From NCBI GenBank assembly GCA_905250125.1, contig CAJNOL010000439.1, positions 1 to 64,000 of the forward strand: 64,000 bases of DNA, given 5' to 3'. The notes beneath the pieces were generated by a model, which made no database searches, was not told the DNA's origin, and worked only from the letters and a program-made list of their open reading frames with translations. Positions 11,897 to 21,860 of the stretch are shown piece by piece. Every line of letters begins with the position of its first letter. Within the stretch, counting starts at the first letter, position 1. The translations under genes were made by a program, and so were the position numbers. The DNA is from Rotaria sordida. Taxonomy: Eukaryota; Rotifera; Eurotatoria; Philodinida; Philodinidae.

Positions 11897-12313
11897 CGAC
11901 GTATGAGGGGTGGCTATGGTACTGACTTCGTCGATGTATGCAACACCGGTAGTATGAAACGACTTGAATGAACCGAAACAGCTTATGATTGGCGAATACC
12001 TTTTCTTGGCCTATGTCTCGAAGGGGACTGTACTAACGATAATTGCAGAGCATATCGAAAGCAAGCGATTATGAACTTAGAATTCCGACAATGCAATATT
12101 CTTGAGTACGTCAGCACTGGCGATACAAAATGTGCGTGTTGCTTTCAATATGTTGAACCCACAATTTGTGCATTTACCAATTGTAAATGGCAGTGCTGAA
12201 GTGTCAAGAAACTTCAAACAGGCATGCCACCTGTAGAAATTTCGGCAGGCTGGAAAATTGCTGATAAAGGTTGTCATGTATTCGACCAAGTTGTGGTTGG
12301 AATAGTTGTTTGA
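11897..12313 (+). pseudogene. Cysteine-rich 'GLCLEG' family protein relic with two in-frame TGA codons
   Basis: One frame runs from about 11897 to a TGA at 12311-12313, interrupted by TGA at 11969-11971 and 12197-12199. Between them it reads as a compact Cys-rich domain: TDFVDVCNTG, then WRIPFLGLCLEGDCTNDNC, then KCACCFQYVEP, then CAFTNCKWQC, and after the second TGA a PPVEI...WKIADKG segment. The paired Cys clusters suggest zinc binding. From memory this resembles a 'GLNLEG.CTN..C' domain seen in proteins of rotifers and some protists; I cannot name its function. TGA is the normal stop of other genes here (for example 15327-15329), so these TGAs are nonsense changes rather than recoding. No convincing start codon or intron is visible. 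Confidence 0.6.
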
Positions 12314-13400
12314 AGAAAACTAACCATCGAAACGCACAAAAATTGATCTGAATAACATTCATACTTCTTTTTCTATATTGATTTTTTTCAAATACATATT
12401 TTTTCTTAAAGTCATTCATGACAAATCTCTACAGGAGAAAAAAGTCGAATCAGTTGCCTGCCGCCAATGGTATTTTACAGCTGGTTCTGTAAAAAAGGTC
12501 ATATTCTGCCTTTGATGGTTCTTGATTTCTAGTAAAACGAGAGATGAAATGATGATTATATATATTCAACACAGACGCAACTTAAATAAAAAGCATTCGG
12601 AACCCAAAATACTTGTGTAATCTCTCGAACATATTTGGTAAACAGATCACATCTAATCAAAATGAATATTTTGTGTATCACAAATCGTCAAATGTGATGC
12701 AAGTAAAGTTTTTGTACGTACAACTCTGAATCTCCAATCACTTAGTTGCCGAATGTAAAATGAATAGTAATAAAAACCACGACCGCACAAAAAAAGTGAT
12801 TACGTAGGGAAGAGTGTGAAGTGTGGGAGTGGAAGTGGGGATAGGTGCCGATGAAGAGATGAGATAGAGTCACGCCGATACCCTACTGGTGTCAGACGAA
12901 TTCTAAGTATTTTTCGAAATAGTCTTGAACTTTTTCACGATTTCTAGTCGCATTTTTGCAGTTGTCTTGGACTTATCATGATAGATTCGATATATGGTAA
13001 CCTTTGTCAATCGAAAATGTTCAAGGATGGTTTGAATTTGATCGAAGCCTACCGAAAGCCGATTGAAGGAGTTAATCCAGAGAGAATAGATCCTGCCGAT
13101 ATCAAGTTGGTCACGTGAAATATCTGGCACACTCGCCTCATACACATGTTCTTTTAAGATCGATTATAGAAACGAATGCCTGTGTCTGCATCGGAGATGA
13201 TGATATGTTACTACTTCATCAACGTCCTTTTTTGCGAATATTTGATCAGCTTATCAAAAGGGCTATAACAATTTGTTGATATCAAATTATTATTATTACG
13301 TCCTCGAATGAAGTACACTCACGAATTTAGACAAGGATCAGCAATATATGTCAGAGGGATAGAACGAATTGGTTTATCTCATTGCATTTCGAAGAGCTGT
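12314..13400. other. Intergenic upstream of the peptide transporter
   Basis: No supported gene. A short G/T-rich block lies at 12808-12856. An 80-codon minus frame at 12903-13145 has no family features. Confidence 0.35.
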
Positions 13401-13407
13401 TATAAAA
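13401..13407 (+). promoter_or_regulatory. TATA-like box of the peptide transporter gene
   Basis: TATAAAA lies 64 bases before the ATG at 13471, at a plausible distance for a core promoter with a short 5' leader. The region is AT-rich, so chance occurrence is possible. Confidence 0.4.
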
Positions 13408-13470
13408 CACTGTTGAAAACATCAAGTAACCTTCACAAGCATACACAACTCTAGAAGCATATACTGCTAA

Positions 13471-15329
13471 ATGAGTATACCTGTAGAAATTGAATCGAAC
13501 ACTGCAGATGGTGTTGAATCGAAGATTATCGAGCCAATCGAAGAGTTCAATGAAATTGAACCGACAGCCGGAGAGCTCTCAACATTGGAACATATTTCTG
13601 ATCGAATACCATTAGGAGTCTGGCTAATTGTTATTTGCGAATTATGTGAACGTTTCGCTTTCTATGGAATCTCCGGTCTCTTTCAAAATTACATTCAATT
13701 TCCGCTACCTACTGCAAATGATACACAACCAGGTGCTCTCGATCGTGGACAGCAGACTGCCACTGCATTGACAATGTTTTTTCGATTTTTTGCTTATATT
13801 ACGCCAATCGTTGGCGCTATACTAGCCGATCAATTCTGGGGCAAATACAAAACTATTGTTGTTTCATGTGCGGTCTATATGGTTGGTCTTGTTATACTTC
13901 TTCTGACTAGTATACCACCAGCTATTGATAAAGGTGTCGCCTTTCCGGGTTTAATCATAGCAATGATCATTTTGGGTTTTGGTACCGGTGGTGTAAAGAG
14001 TAATGTGAGTCCATTGATGGCTGAACAATATTCTAGAACAAAACCAGTTATCACAGGTAACTGAAATGACTTTTCAAAAGAAGTATTTATTTTTCTTGGG
14101 TTTTTATAGTAATCAAAGGCCAAAGGAAGATTATAGATCCAGGCGTGTGAGTTGATTGAAGACTTATCAGTTTATTTCTTGAACTCTTTTTTTCATATTT
14201 TAGAACGATGCAATCGATGTTCAATTGGTTCTATTGGGCAATTAATATCGGCTCACTATCATTGATCGCTACTACAAATATTGAAAAGTATCATTCATTT
14301 TGGCTTGCGTATCTTCTACCCACAGTTGCATTTATTGCTACCATCGTCGTCTTGGTGATCGGTCGCAATCAATACGTTCAAATACCACCTTCTGGTTCAT
14401 TAATCATTCGCGCTGCTCGAGTGACAATGACTGCCATTCGAATGCGACGAAAATTGGGTTATCAACCTGATCGTCCAGATTTCTTGGATTACGCCAAAAG
14501 CATGCCATCAGCAAGCGAGTTTAATGAAAAAGAGAGGGTTTCAGAATTAAACAACAATCAGTTTATTGATGATCTCAAAAAAGCGGTGCGTGCTTGTCGT
14601 GTTTTTGCTTTCTATCCATTCTATTGGATCTGCTACAATCAGTTTGGAACCAATTTAGTATCTCAAGCTGCGCAAATGAATGTTGGTAAGTTCATGATTT
14701 ATTTTAAAATATTCAAAACAAACAGGATGCTGTCCAATCTTTGATTTTCTTCAGGTCCTCTGCCTAATGATATTTTACAAAATATCGATCCGATTGTTAT
14801 TGTTATTTTCATTCCGATTTTTGACAAATTGATCTATCCTGGCTTGCGACGATGTAAAATCAATTTTCCAGCTATTCCCCGTATTGCTGCTGGTTTCTTC
14901 TGTGTGTCCATTGGCATGGTATGGGCAACAATTGTTCAACATCTAATCTATATTAGTCAACCAAACTTAAATTTTGTGCCGAAACCTTGTAAAGAGTGTC
15001 AACAATATAACAATATTACTGTAGCTTGGCAAATCCCAGCGTACTTTTTCATTGCCATCTCCGAAATCTTCGCTTCTGTTACTGGTCTCGAGTACGCGTT
15101 TACAGAGGCACCAAAGTCGATGAAATCCATTGTAATGTCACTTTTTCTATTCACATCGGCTATCGGCAGTATCCTGAATATTGCACTTGTACCAGTGTCA
15201 GACGATCCAAAAATACTGTGGATGTATGCTGCGTTGGCAATTCAGGCATTCATCTTCGGTGTTCTGTTTTACTTTGTTTTTCGAAACGATCAAAAAGTAC
15301 ACGCGGAAGTGGAACCAGTCACGCAATGA
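13471..15329 (+). CDS. Proton-dependent oligopeptide transporter (POT/PTR2, SLC15-like)
   Basis: Four exons: 13471-14056, 14110-14146, 14204-14685 and 14755-15329, with GT-AG introns of 53, 57 and 69 bases. The joined frame is 559 aa, near the usual length for PTR2 transporters. The family's ExxERF motif is present at residues 57-66 (ELCERFAFYG), at the start of TM1. The glycine-rich PTR signature follows (GFGTGGVKSNVSPLMAEQY, about residues 169-187). The 37-base exon 2 restores the conserved D-P-G-V-T-M-Q stretch before FYWAINIGSLS, which confirms the splice model. These MFS proteins import di- and tripeptides with protons at the plasma membrane. The first 40 residues form an acidic cytosolic tail. 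The pattern is closest, by eye, to fungal PTR2, so transfer is possible; a search against metazoan SLC15 would decide. The start is the first ATG after the TATA box. Confidence 0.92.
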
Positions 15330-15575
15330 TTTATATCCATCTTTTTTTAGTATTTAGTTTCATATGTCTCTTTTTTTTGGTATTTAGTTTTATATCCCTC
15401 TTTTTTTAGTATTTAGTGTTATAGTGCGAGTATGGGTGTTGGTCTAAGTTGACCATAGACACCCACACCCACACCTCACCCTGTGGTTGTGGTTGTAGTT
15501 GTGTATGTGTATGTACTCCTCACACCCGGACCGACACCCCATACCCACACTCATACTCAAGAAAGGAAAGTTAAC
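15330..15575. repeat. Short TTTAGT repeats and a GT/CA hairpin downstream of the transporter
   Basis: Directly after the stop there are four loose copies of TATTTAGTTT-ATATC/ATGTC-TTTTTTT at about 15333-15422. They are followed by a CA-rich arm (15456-15480), a G/T-rich block (15481-15515) and a second CA-rich block (15518-15559), a member of the dispersed hairpin set. Confidence 0.5.
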
Positions 15576-16460
15576 GGACTTCTAACTTTCTTTCATTTTC
15601 TTTTACTTTCTTTTACTTTCCTTTTACTTTCCCTTACTTTCTTTTTGACTTATTTCATTTTAAATAATAACGGGTTACCCATAATAAATGGTTATACTTC
15701 GCATTACATATTTTAATCTCTAAATACATTTTATTTTAAAAAAAATATGACAGAAGATGCAATGTGAGAAGCTCTACAATATACAAAGCAAAGCTTATTT
15801 GAATTGTGCATTTTTTGTTTTCAAAAAGAGCAAAATTCAATGCGAACAATTTTTGCCGTTGCGAAAAAGTCTGTTTTTTCTTGAATGCAAAATTTCTTTT
15901 CTCTTATTCCATCTTTTTATCATCTAATATATTTTCTTTAAAAAAATAAAACATACCACAAGATGTAGCATGAAACGCTCTACAATTTATAAAGAACAGT
16001 TTATTTTAGTTATATACTTTTTATTTTCAAACCAGTGTGAACAATTTGCATAACGACGAAAATTGATCTCACAGGATTTTGCTTTTTTTAAAATCAAAAA
16101 GTACACAATTGGAATAAGCTTTACTTTTTAGATTGTATAGCTTCTCATGTTGTATGCTGTGATGTATTTTATTTTTCTAATAAATAGTATTCAGGGATTA
16201 AAATATGCAATGCAAAGTGTAGCCTTTTATTATAGATCATCCGTTACTTTCTTTTTATTTTCTTCTTGACTTATTTCATGTTTAATAGTAGTTTCTTTTT
16301 ACTTTCTTTCACTTAATGTTAGAGTTTTTTTAAACTTGTTTCTTTATAGAACAGCATCAGAAAGTTAGCCCCCTCTTCTATAATTCAAAAATAGAAAAGA
16401 AAGTTTTTCAATTTTCCTTTCCTTTTCTTTTTGAAAGTAAAAAGTGAAAATACCACCTCT
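15576..16460. repeat. Large imperfect palindrome with three copies of a roughly 100-base unit
   Basis: The outer part 15660-15730 pairs with 16165-16240: the left end's complement contains ATTAAAATATGTAATGCGAA and the right end reads ATTAAAATATGCAATGCAAA. Inside are three copies of a unit with ATG-rich start, GAAGCTCTACAAT and a T-rich end: direct copies at about 15740-15825 and 15945-16035, and an inverted copy at about 16090-16180. Pyrimidine-rich tracts (CTTTTACTTTC words) flank both sides. This is the layout of a foldback transposable element, with no coding capacity. Confidence 0.6.
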
Positions 16461-16869
16461 AATGACAAGATAAGTACTAGAGAATTGGTCTCATATACTT
16501 AATTAAATATGCAGAAGTTTCGGTAGAGGTGGAAATATACAAAATGAACACTTTTGTTATAAGAAAATTATCTGAAAGTGAACAACCAATTTTGAATCCA
16601 AGAACGATCTCTGAGGGCAGCGTATAGTTCAAAAGACGTGGGTCAATGATTCCGGCGCCCAATTCCGTTTATGTTCGATCGAAAGCCGCCGGAACAGACA
16701 CCGTTTTCGGCGGAAAAACTTCAAAACATGATAGGAACTCGGAAGCAGGAATACGATGATCATATCGAATGATCGACACTGCTCAGTTGCGAACAGTTCC
16801 GGTAGAAACCGGTATAATCCGGTCACTTGATACGGCCATTGAATTCCTGCTTCCAAGTTCCTACCATTT
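16461..16869. repeat. Short inverted repeat in moderately GC-rich DNA
   Basis: TAGGAACTCGGAAGCAGGAAT at about 16731-16751 is mirrored by ATTCCTGCTTCCAAGTTCCTA at about 16844-16864. About 90 bases lie between the arms. No gene is supported; the 104-codon minus frame across it has no domain. Confidence 0.5.
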
Positions 16870-17600
16870 TGTGGGACATACATACATTTTCGAAGAAAAT
16901 AGTGAGTGTAAGTTTTAAATCGAGGTTCTGCGGCTCCCCCCACCCCCTCCTAGGCCCCCGCTATTAGAGACTTTAGCAACCGGGGTCAAAGGTCGTTGAG
17001 TACATTTCCCTAGCAACGGCCGATAATAAGAACTGATTTCTTTCCTGTGGCTCCTTAGCAACCATATGGCGGAAAACTATATATCATTGAATATGTTTCC
17101 ATGGCATCGAGCTTCCCTATTAGAGAACGTTATAAAAAAATTAATTAACTAGCTAATTAACAAAATAGTGAATAAAATAAGAATTAATTAACAATTAATA
17201 TATTCAACATTTACTATTTATTAGTTTATTTTTTTATGTTTTATATTTTTAATGTTAATGTTGACTAATATTTAATATTTCGCTGTGAAGCCATTATTGG
17301 GCGGTGACCGACCGTCACTGGCATAGCATTAAAATAATAAAATTTATGTATTAGACATGTATATGACAATACAAATAACTTTTTTCGATATTACGATGTT
17401 AAATGAATGAAATAATCTGATAGAAAAGTGATTATACATATGAACAGTTTCACTAAAGAAAATTTCAGAGCACGCGTACAATTATCAAAATCGTTATAAT
17501 TCTGATTTATTCATCTATTTGATATTTTTTAAATAACTTATTTTAAAACCTCTGATCATATGTATTAAATTTGTAAGACTCCGAGTTTGTGAGTCCCACA
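16870..17600. mobile_element. TIR element, copy 2 (TGTGGGAC ends)
   Basis: The left end TGTGGGACATACATAC (16870) is the inverted partner of the right end, whose complement reads TGTGGGACTCACAAAC (ending at 17600). The sequence just inside the left end matches copy 1 at 4900-5180 for about 65 bases in the same orientation. This copy is longer (731 bp) because of AT-rich interior sequence. It also holds several TAGCAACC words. No transposase is visible, so it is probably non-autonomous. Confidence 0.5.
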
Positions 17601-20600
17601 TTTCGGTCTCTCTTGGAGCCACACTGACAAGTTTTCCGGTGTGTTCCGGCAGTACACCTTATATCTGGGCAAAACAAAAATGACACATATGAGAAATATT
17701 TTTGAAAAAATAATTTATTGCTTATTTTCGTTATTATACGATAAACTAGTATGCGCTAGCTGCAGCTGCTGGAGAACAATGAATCCTTGATGCTATCGAC
17801 CAACGCAGAGTTGTAACCGATAACGGTATACGGCTGATCCGATCCGGTAAGAATTTTTTGATTTTTTGCATGTTTTTTTCCCGAAAAAATGAGCATAAAA
17901 GGTTGAGGTATGGGTGCGGCTGTGAATGTGGGGTGTGAGTGTGTGTGTTCGTACAAGTTCATTCACTCATGGACCCCACACACTCACACCCACCTCAAGT
18001 TAACTCTCTTGTTCAAGAGATTTGCCATTTAATCGAGAGGGTAATCTCTACGCGAATGAGTATCGAAATTATCGAGTTCAAAGATTCGACATTGATAGAA
18101 GTTGATGGGTTTTTTGAAAATTGATATTGCTTTAGCGTTTTCATCATACTCTTGAATATGTGTTCGAACAATGGAATTATATTGAATTAGATTATCTTAT
18201 GTTGAGAGTTAGATCACCACAAATCAAACAGAATAAAATCATTTTCAGACAAGTTTCTTAAGAGAATTCTGATTTGCATATTCTAACATTGTCTAAATGT
18301 TTTAGTTTGCCATCCAGTTAAAACATTTTGTGCTTATCTTTGAATAATCCTCGATTTCGCACATTTGCTTTTGAAATCGCAAACGTCGAGAATAATTTGA
18401 ACTTCATCTCATCGAACAGGTGGAATTCTCGATGTGCAGTGATCGATGACTCCGGAGTGGTCGAAAAAAAAATTGAAAATAATGAACTTTATCATGTCAA
18501 AGTATTAATATCACCGATGAAAGAGAAACGTGCCGTTTTTAAACATTGGTATTTATGAAGAAGAGAAAGGAGCGTGTACTCTCGAGTGTTCTTTTGCTGA
18601 TGTGAAAGGCAATCATCCAGAAATATTATGTCAGATATTTATCAAAAAAAGGAGAAAACGCCTCTTTAGCACTAAATCGAATGTTGGTCACATTGTGACG
18701 TGATGAACGATTAGTTTTATTCGATTGTCAGTCAGATGTGTTTTTCTTTGTCACTCAGCATCTGGAGAAGGGTTGATTGTGATTGAGAAAATGACTCATG
18801 TCTAAACTCACGAACGATATTGAAAGATGATTGAATTTCTTGTACCCATCACTCACTTTATTGAACTAGACAATCACAGGAATCAGTTCACCACTTCGTA
18901 CGATGAGACATCGTTGAAGATTTTATTACATTACTAAGACTAATATCAAATGTATGAATAATAGCAGCATTTTACTCAGGCATTTTTCCATGAAGAATGG
19001 TGATTAACGATAGTTCGACGCAATAAAAATAGTCACTTTCGCATTTCTTGGTTATGACCACTAGAAGAAAATACAAATTCATTCAATAGGAAAAAGATTG
19101 TTTGCTTGATTTTTTACATTCATATGAGAATCGCTATGTTTGCTTGTATTTGATGAAATTGGAATAGAAGTTCACATGAAAATCGAAGAGATGAGTCATC
19201 ATTGCATGATGAAACGTTTCAGATTATTCATTCAACATCAAATTACAATGATCATAATGAAACTCGAAATGATTAAATAATTTCATGATAATGAGAATTT
19301 TCACTTCATAAAAGTTCAAGCATATCGCGTAAGATGATTGGATCAACATCAAAATTTTCAACTCTCACAGAAATATTCATTTCAAAATGCCACAATTGCA
19401 AAGGGAGAGCAAGAGAAAATGATTTAATTTCTTTTTTCTCATAAGGAAAATGTGATTTTAAATGATGTAGTGAAGCAAAAACAGAGAGTGAGAAACAGAC
19501 TTGTCAGTAAGTTTTAGGCACATACCGGCTGTATAGTTGGTAGATGATGGTTGTGAGAAGTAGTTCACATCTCTATCGAATGCGACATTGTCAACTGCAT
19601 AACATACATCCATTCTAATCCAGCTGATAGTCGAATCTTATGTATAGATCGAAATTTATCAGCGATCAAAACCATTCTTACATTTGCCAGATTTTCAAAA
19701 ATATTCGGAAAAAACAACGTCCGTTGTCATTAGTATAATGTGATTTACGATTGTAGTAGGCCGAATGTTTAGTCGATATGCGTTGAAGCTCCATCTATGA
19801 TGTGACAAGAAAAACGAAGGTTCTTGTTAACAAGTTCTTCTCTTCCAATGAAGTCAGACGATGGTTGACGATTAATAAGGATCGTTGACTTCTTTGATGA
19901 ATAAGACTTTTTCGAATATTTCAGCAGTACAGATATTGAGAAAAATGATTTTCTATTAAAATCTGAAAGTTTGTGAAAAATCTCAAATGTGTCCACGATG
20001 TTCGGATGAAGTTTTGAAAGTGAATATTGAAGTAATGCAGTTTGTAACTTTTTTCAAGAAACTTGTACAGTTACAGAACACCTTGTCCTTTTCTAATCTC
20101 TATTTTTTTTTCATAGTAGTGTGTTCTTCCAATTGTCTTCAACACTGATCACATTATGTCTCTTCTCAAGTTTCTGAGGGTGCGAGTGTGGACTCTGGGC
20201 TTCTCTTCACGTGTAATCACACTCACAACCTCGATTGCAATACATATTTTCAATAGTTTGTAACAATGATTTATGCTTTATTTTCTGGCGCTAATCTTCA
20301 ATGAACTCGTTCAATTATGCGACAATGATGATTGATCATTTTTTCCTAGCGTACTACTCCACCATTTCGATCCTAGTTACCACAACATCACTAGTGTAAA
20401 ATGTTGACCGGACAACTTTTTATCTGAGTCCCCCTTCAATAATATGCTCATATTCAAAACGATCTTTTATAGCTAATTATCCACTCACATCCTGATATTT
20501 TAGACACGAATCTCGCCCTTGACAATTGTAGGTACGTGTTTATTTTAGATACAATCCTCACCATTACGTAGTACTGTGTGGTGCACTAATCACACCAATC

Positions 20601-20796
20601 AGTATGAGTACTGTGTTTAAAGTGAACTAAGACCGCCAATAGAGAGGGAAGAGAAAAGAAAGGTAGTGGCTCGCAGATAGCATCACTATCGAACACGAAT
20701 GATTCATATGTTTGCTTTGATTCATTGAATAGGGCAAGAAAGCAACATTCACACCATGTCTATTCTTTATTTTTCTTTATACGATTGATAATAATA
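17601..20796. other. Gene-poor region
   Basis: A hairpin at about 17905-17997 pairs a GTGTGAGTGTGTGTG arm with CACACACTCACACCCACC. Small frames at 17939-18124, 18328-18558 and 19769-19996 have ordinary composition but no recognisable motif and no convincing splice sites. A further GT/CA pair sits at about 20180-20228. I cannot support a gene. Confidence 0.4.
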
Positions 20797-21840
20797 ATGT
20801 CCGAGGCTATTGTGAATGTAACTGAATCTTATAACAGATATTCTCAACCTCAATTAGCTGCTATTGATTTATCAATATCATTTATTCATCAAGCAATTGA
20901 TGCTTTAGCTATTGATAAATCATTATTAAATAATTCATTACTTATTGCTGATTTTGGTACATCTCATGGTGCAAATTCAATTTATGCTATAAAATTAATA
21001 ATTAATTATTTACATGAAAAGAAAAAAATTTCTCAAGAACCTTTAGTTATTCATAATGATCTTCCAACAAATGACTGGGAAAAAGTTTTTAAACTTCTTA
21101 TTTATGATAATTCTTATAAAGCTGTAGCTAGTGGTCATTCATTTTATGAACAATGTTTACCTAATAATTCTCTTTCAATTGGTTATTCATCAACATCAAT
21201 ACATTGGTTATCAAAAAAACCGTGTAATATTTCAAATCATTGTGTATCTTTATTTGCTATTAATGATGAATTAATTGCATTTAAATCACAAGCACGTATA
21301 GATTATATGAATTTTCTTGAAAGTCGATCTCATGAATTAATTCCAGGTGGTATTCTTATACTTGTTATACCGTCTCTTAATAATCAAGGACACTGTGGAA
21401 ATCAAAATGCAAAAGATCTTCTTTATAAATGTGCTAAAGAAATTTGTTTAACATCAGAAGAATTATTTAATTATACAATTCCATCACATATTCGTTCATA
21501 TGATGAATGTATTGATGAAAAACTTTTTAATCAATATTCATTTCAACTAATAAAATCAGAACTTCGTAATAGTACAATAAATTTCTATGAACAATTACAA
21601 TTCGGACAAATAACACTTGAAGAATTTGCTCAAAATCGAACAGAATTTATGCGTCCTTGGTGTGAACCAATATTAAAAACAGCTCTCGAAATAAATAAAC
21701 AACGTTCAAAAGAAGAAATCAATCAACTTTTGAATCAATATTGGACCATATATTACTCAAAAATCAAAGAAAAACCAGATGAATATAAATCCTATTTAAG
21801 TTATACATATTTAATTTTAAAAAAGAAGTCACAGAATTAA
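20797..21840 (+). CDS. SABATH-family SAM-dependent carboxyl methyltransferase
   Basis: A single uninterrupted exon encodes 347 aa. The SABATH order of motifs is clear: the N-terminal tract with YSQPQ; the SAM-binding loop LIADFGTSHGANSI (about residues 49-62, family DFGCSSGPNT); NDLPTNDWEKVF (about 89-100, family NDLPGNDFN); SGHSFYEQCLP; YSSTSIHWLSK (family SSYSLHWLS); and ELIPGGILIL (family ELVPGG). SABATH enzymes transfer a methyl group from S-adenosylmethionine to the carboxyl of small acids such as salicylate, jasmonate or farnesoate. They are best known from plants and scattered microbes; in an animal genome this suggests horizontal origin. The substrate cannot be told from sequence. The frame is open further upstream, but no ATG precedes 20797 in it. 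Codon use is strongly A/T-ending. AATAAA at 21855-21860 is a likely polyadenylation signal. Confidence 0.9.
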   Translation: MSEAIVNVTESYNRYSQPQLAAIDLSISFIHQAIDALAIDKSLLNNSLLIADFGTSHGANSIYAIKLIINYLHEKKKISQEPLVIHNDLPTNDWEKVFKLLIYDNSYKAVASGHSFYEQCLPNNSLSIGYSSTSIHWLSKKPCNISNHCVSLFAINDELIAFKSQARIDYMNFLESRSHELIPGGILILVIPSLNNQGHCGNQNAKDLLYKCAKEICLTSEELFNYTIPSHIRSYDECIDEKLFNQYSFQLIKSELRNSTINFYEQLQFGQITLEEFAQNRTEFMRPWCEPILKTALEINKQRSKEEINQLLNQYWTIYYSKIKEKPDEYKSYLSYTYLILKKKSQN

Positions 21841-21854
21841 AAGATTTGATTCGA

Positions 21855-21860
21855 AATAAA
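21855..21860 (+). terminator. Polyadenylation signal of the SABATH gene
   Basis: AATAAA begins 15 bases after the stop codon of the methyltransferase. In AT-rich DNA this hexamer is common, so support comes mainly from position. Confidence 0.45.

Noticed and set aside
11969..12199. TGA read as tryptophan or selenocysteine
   Set aside because: TGA is the natural stop of the peptide transporter and the peptidase in this window, and no recoding structure is visible.
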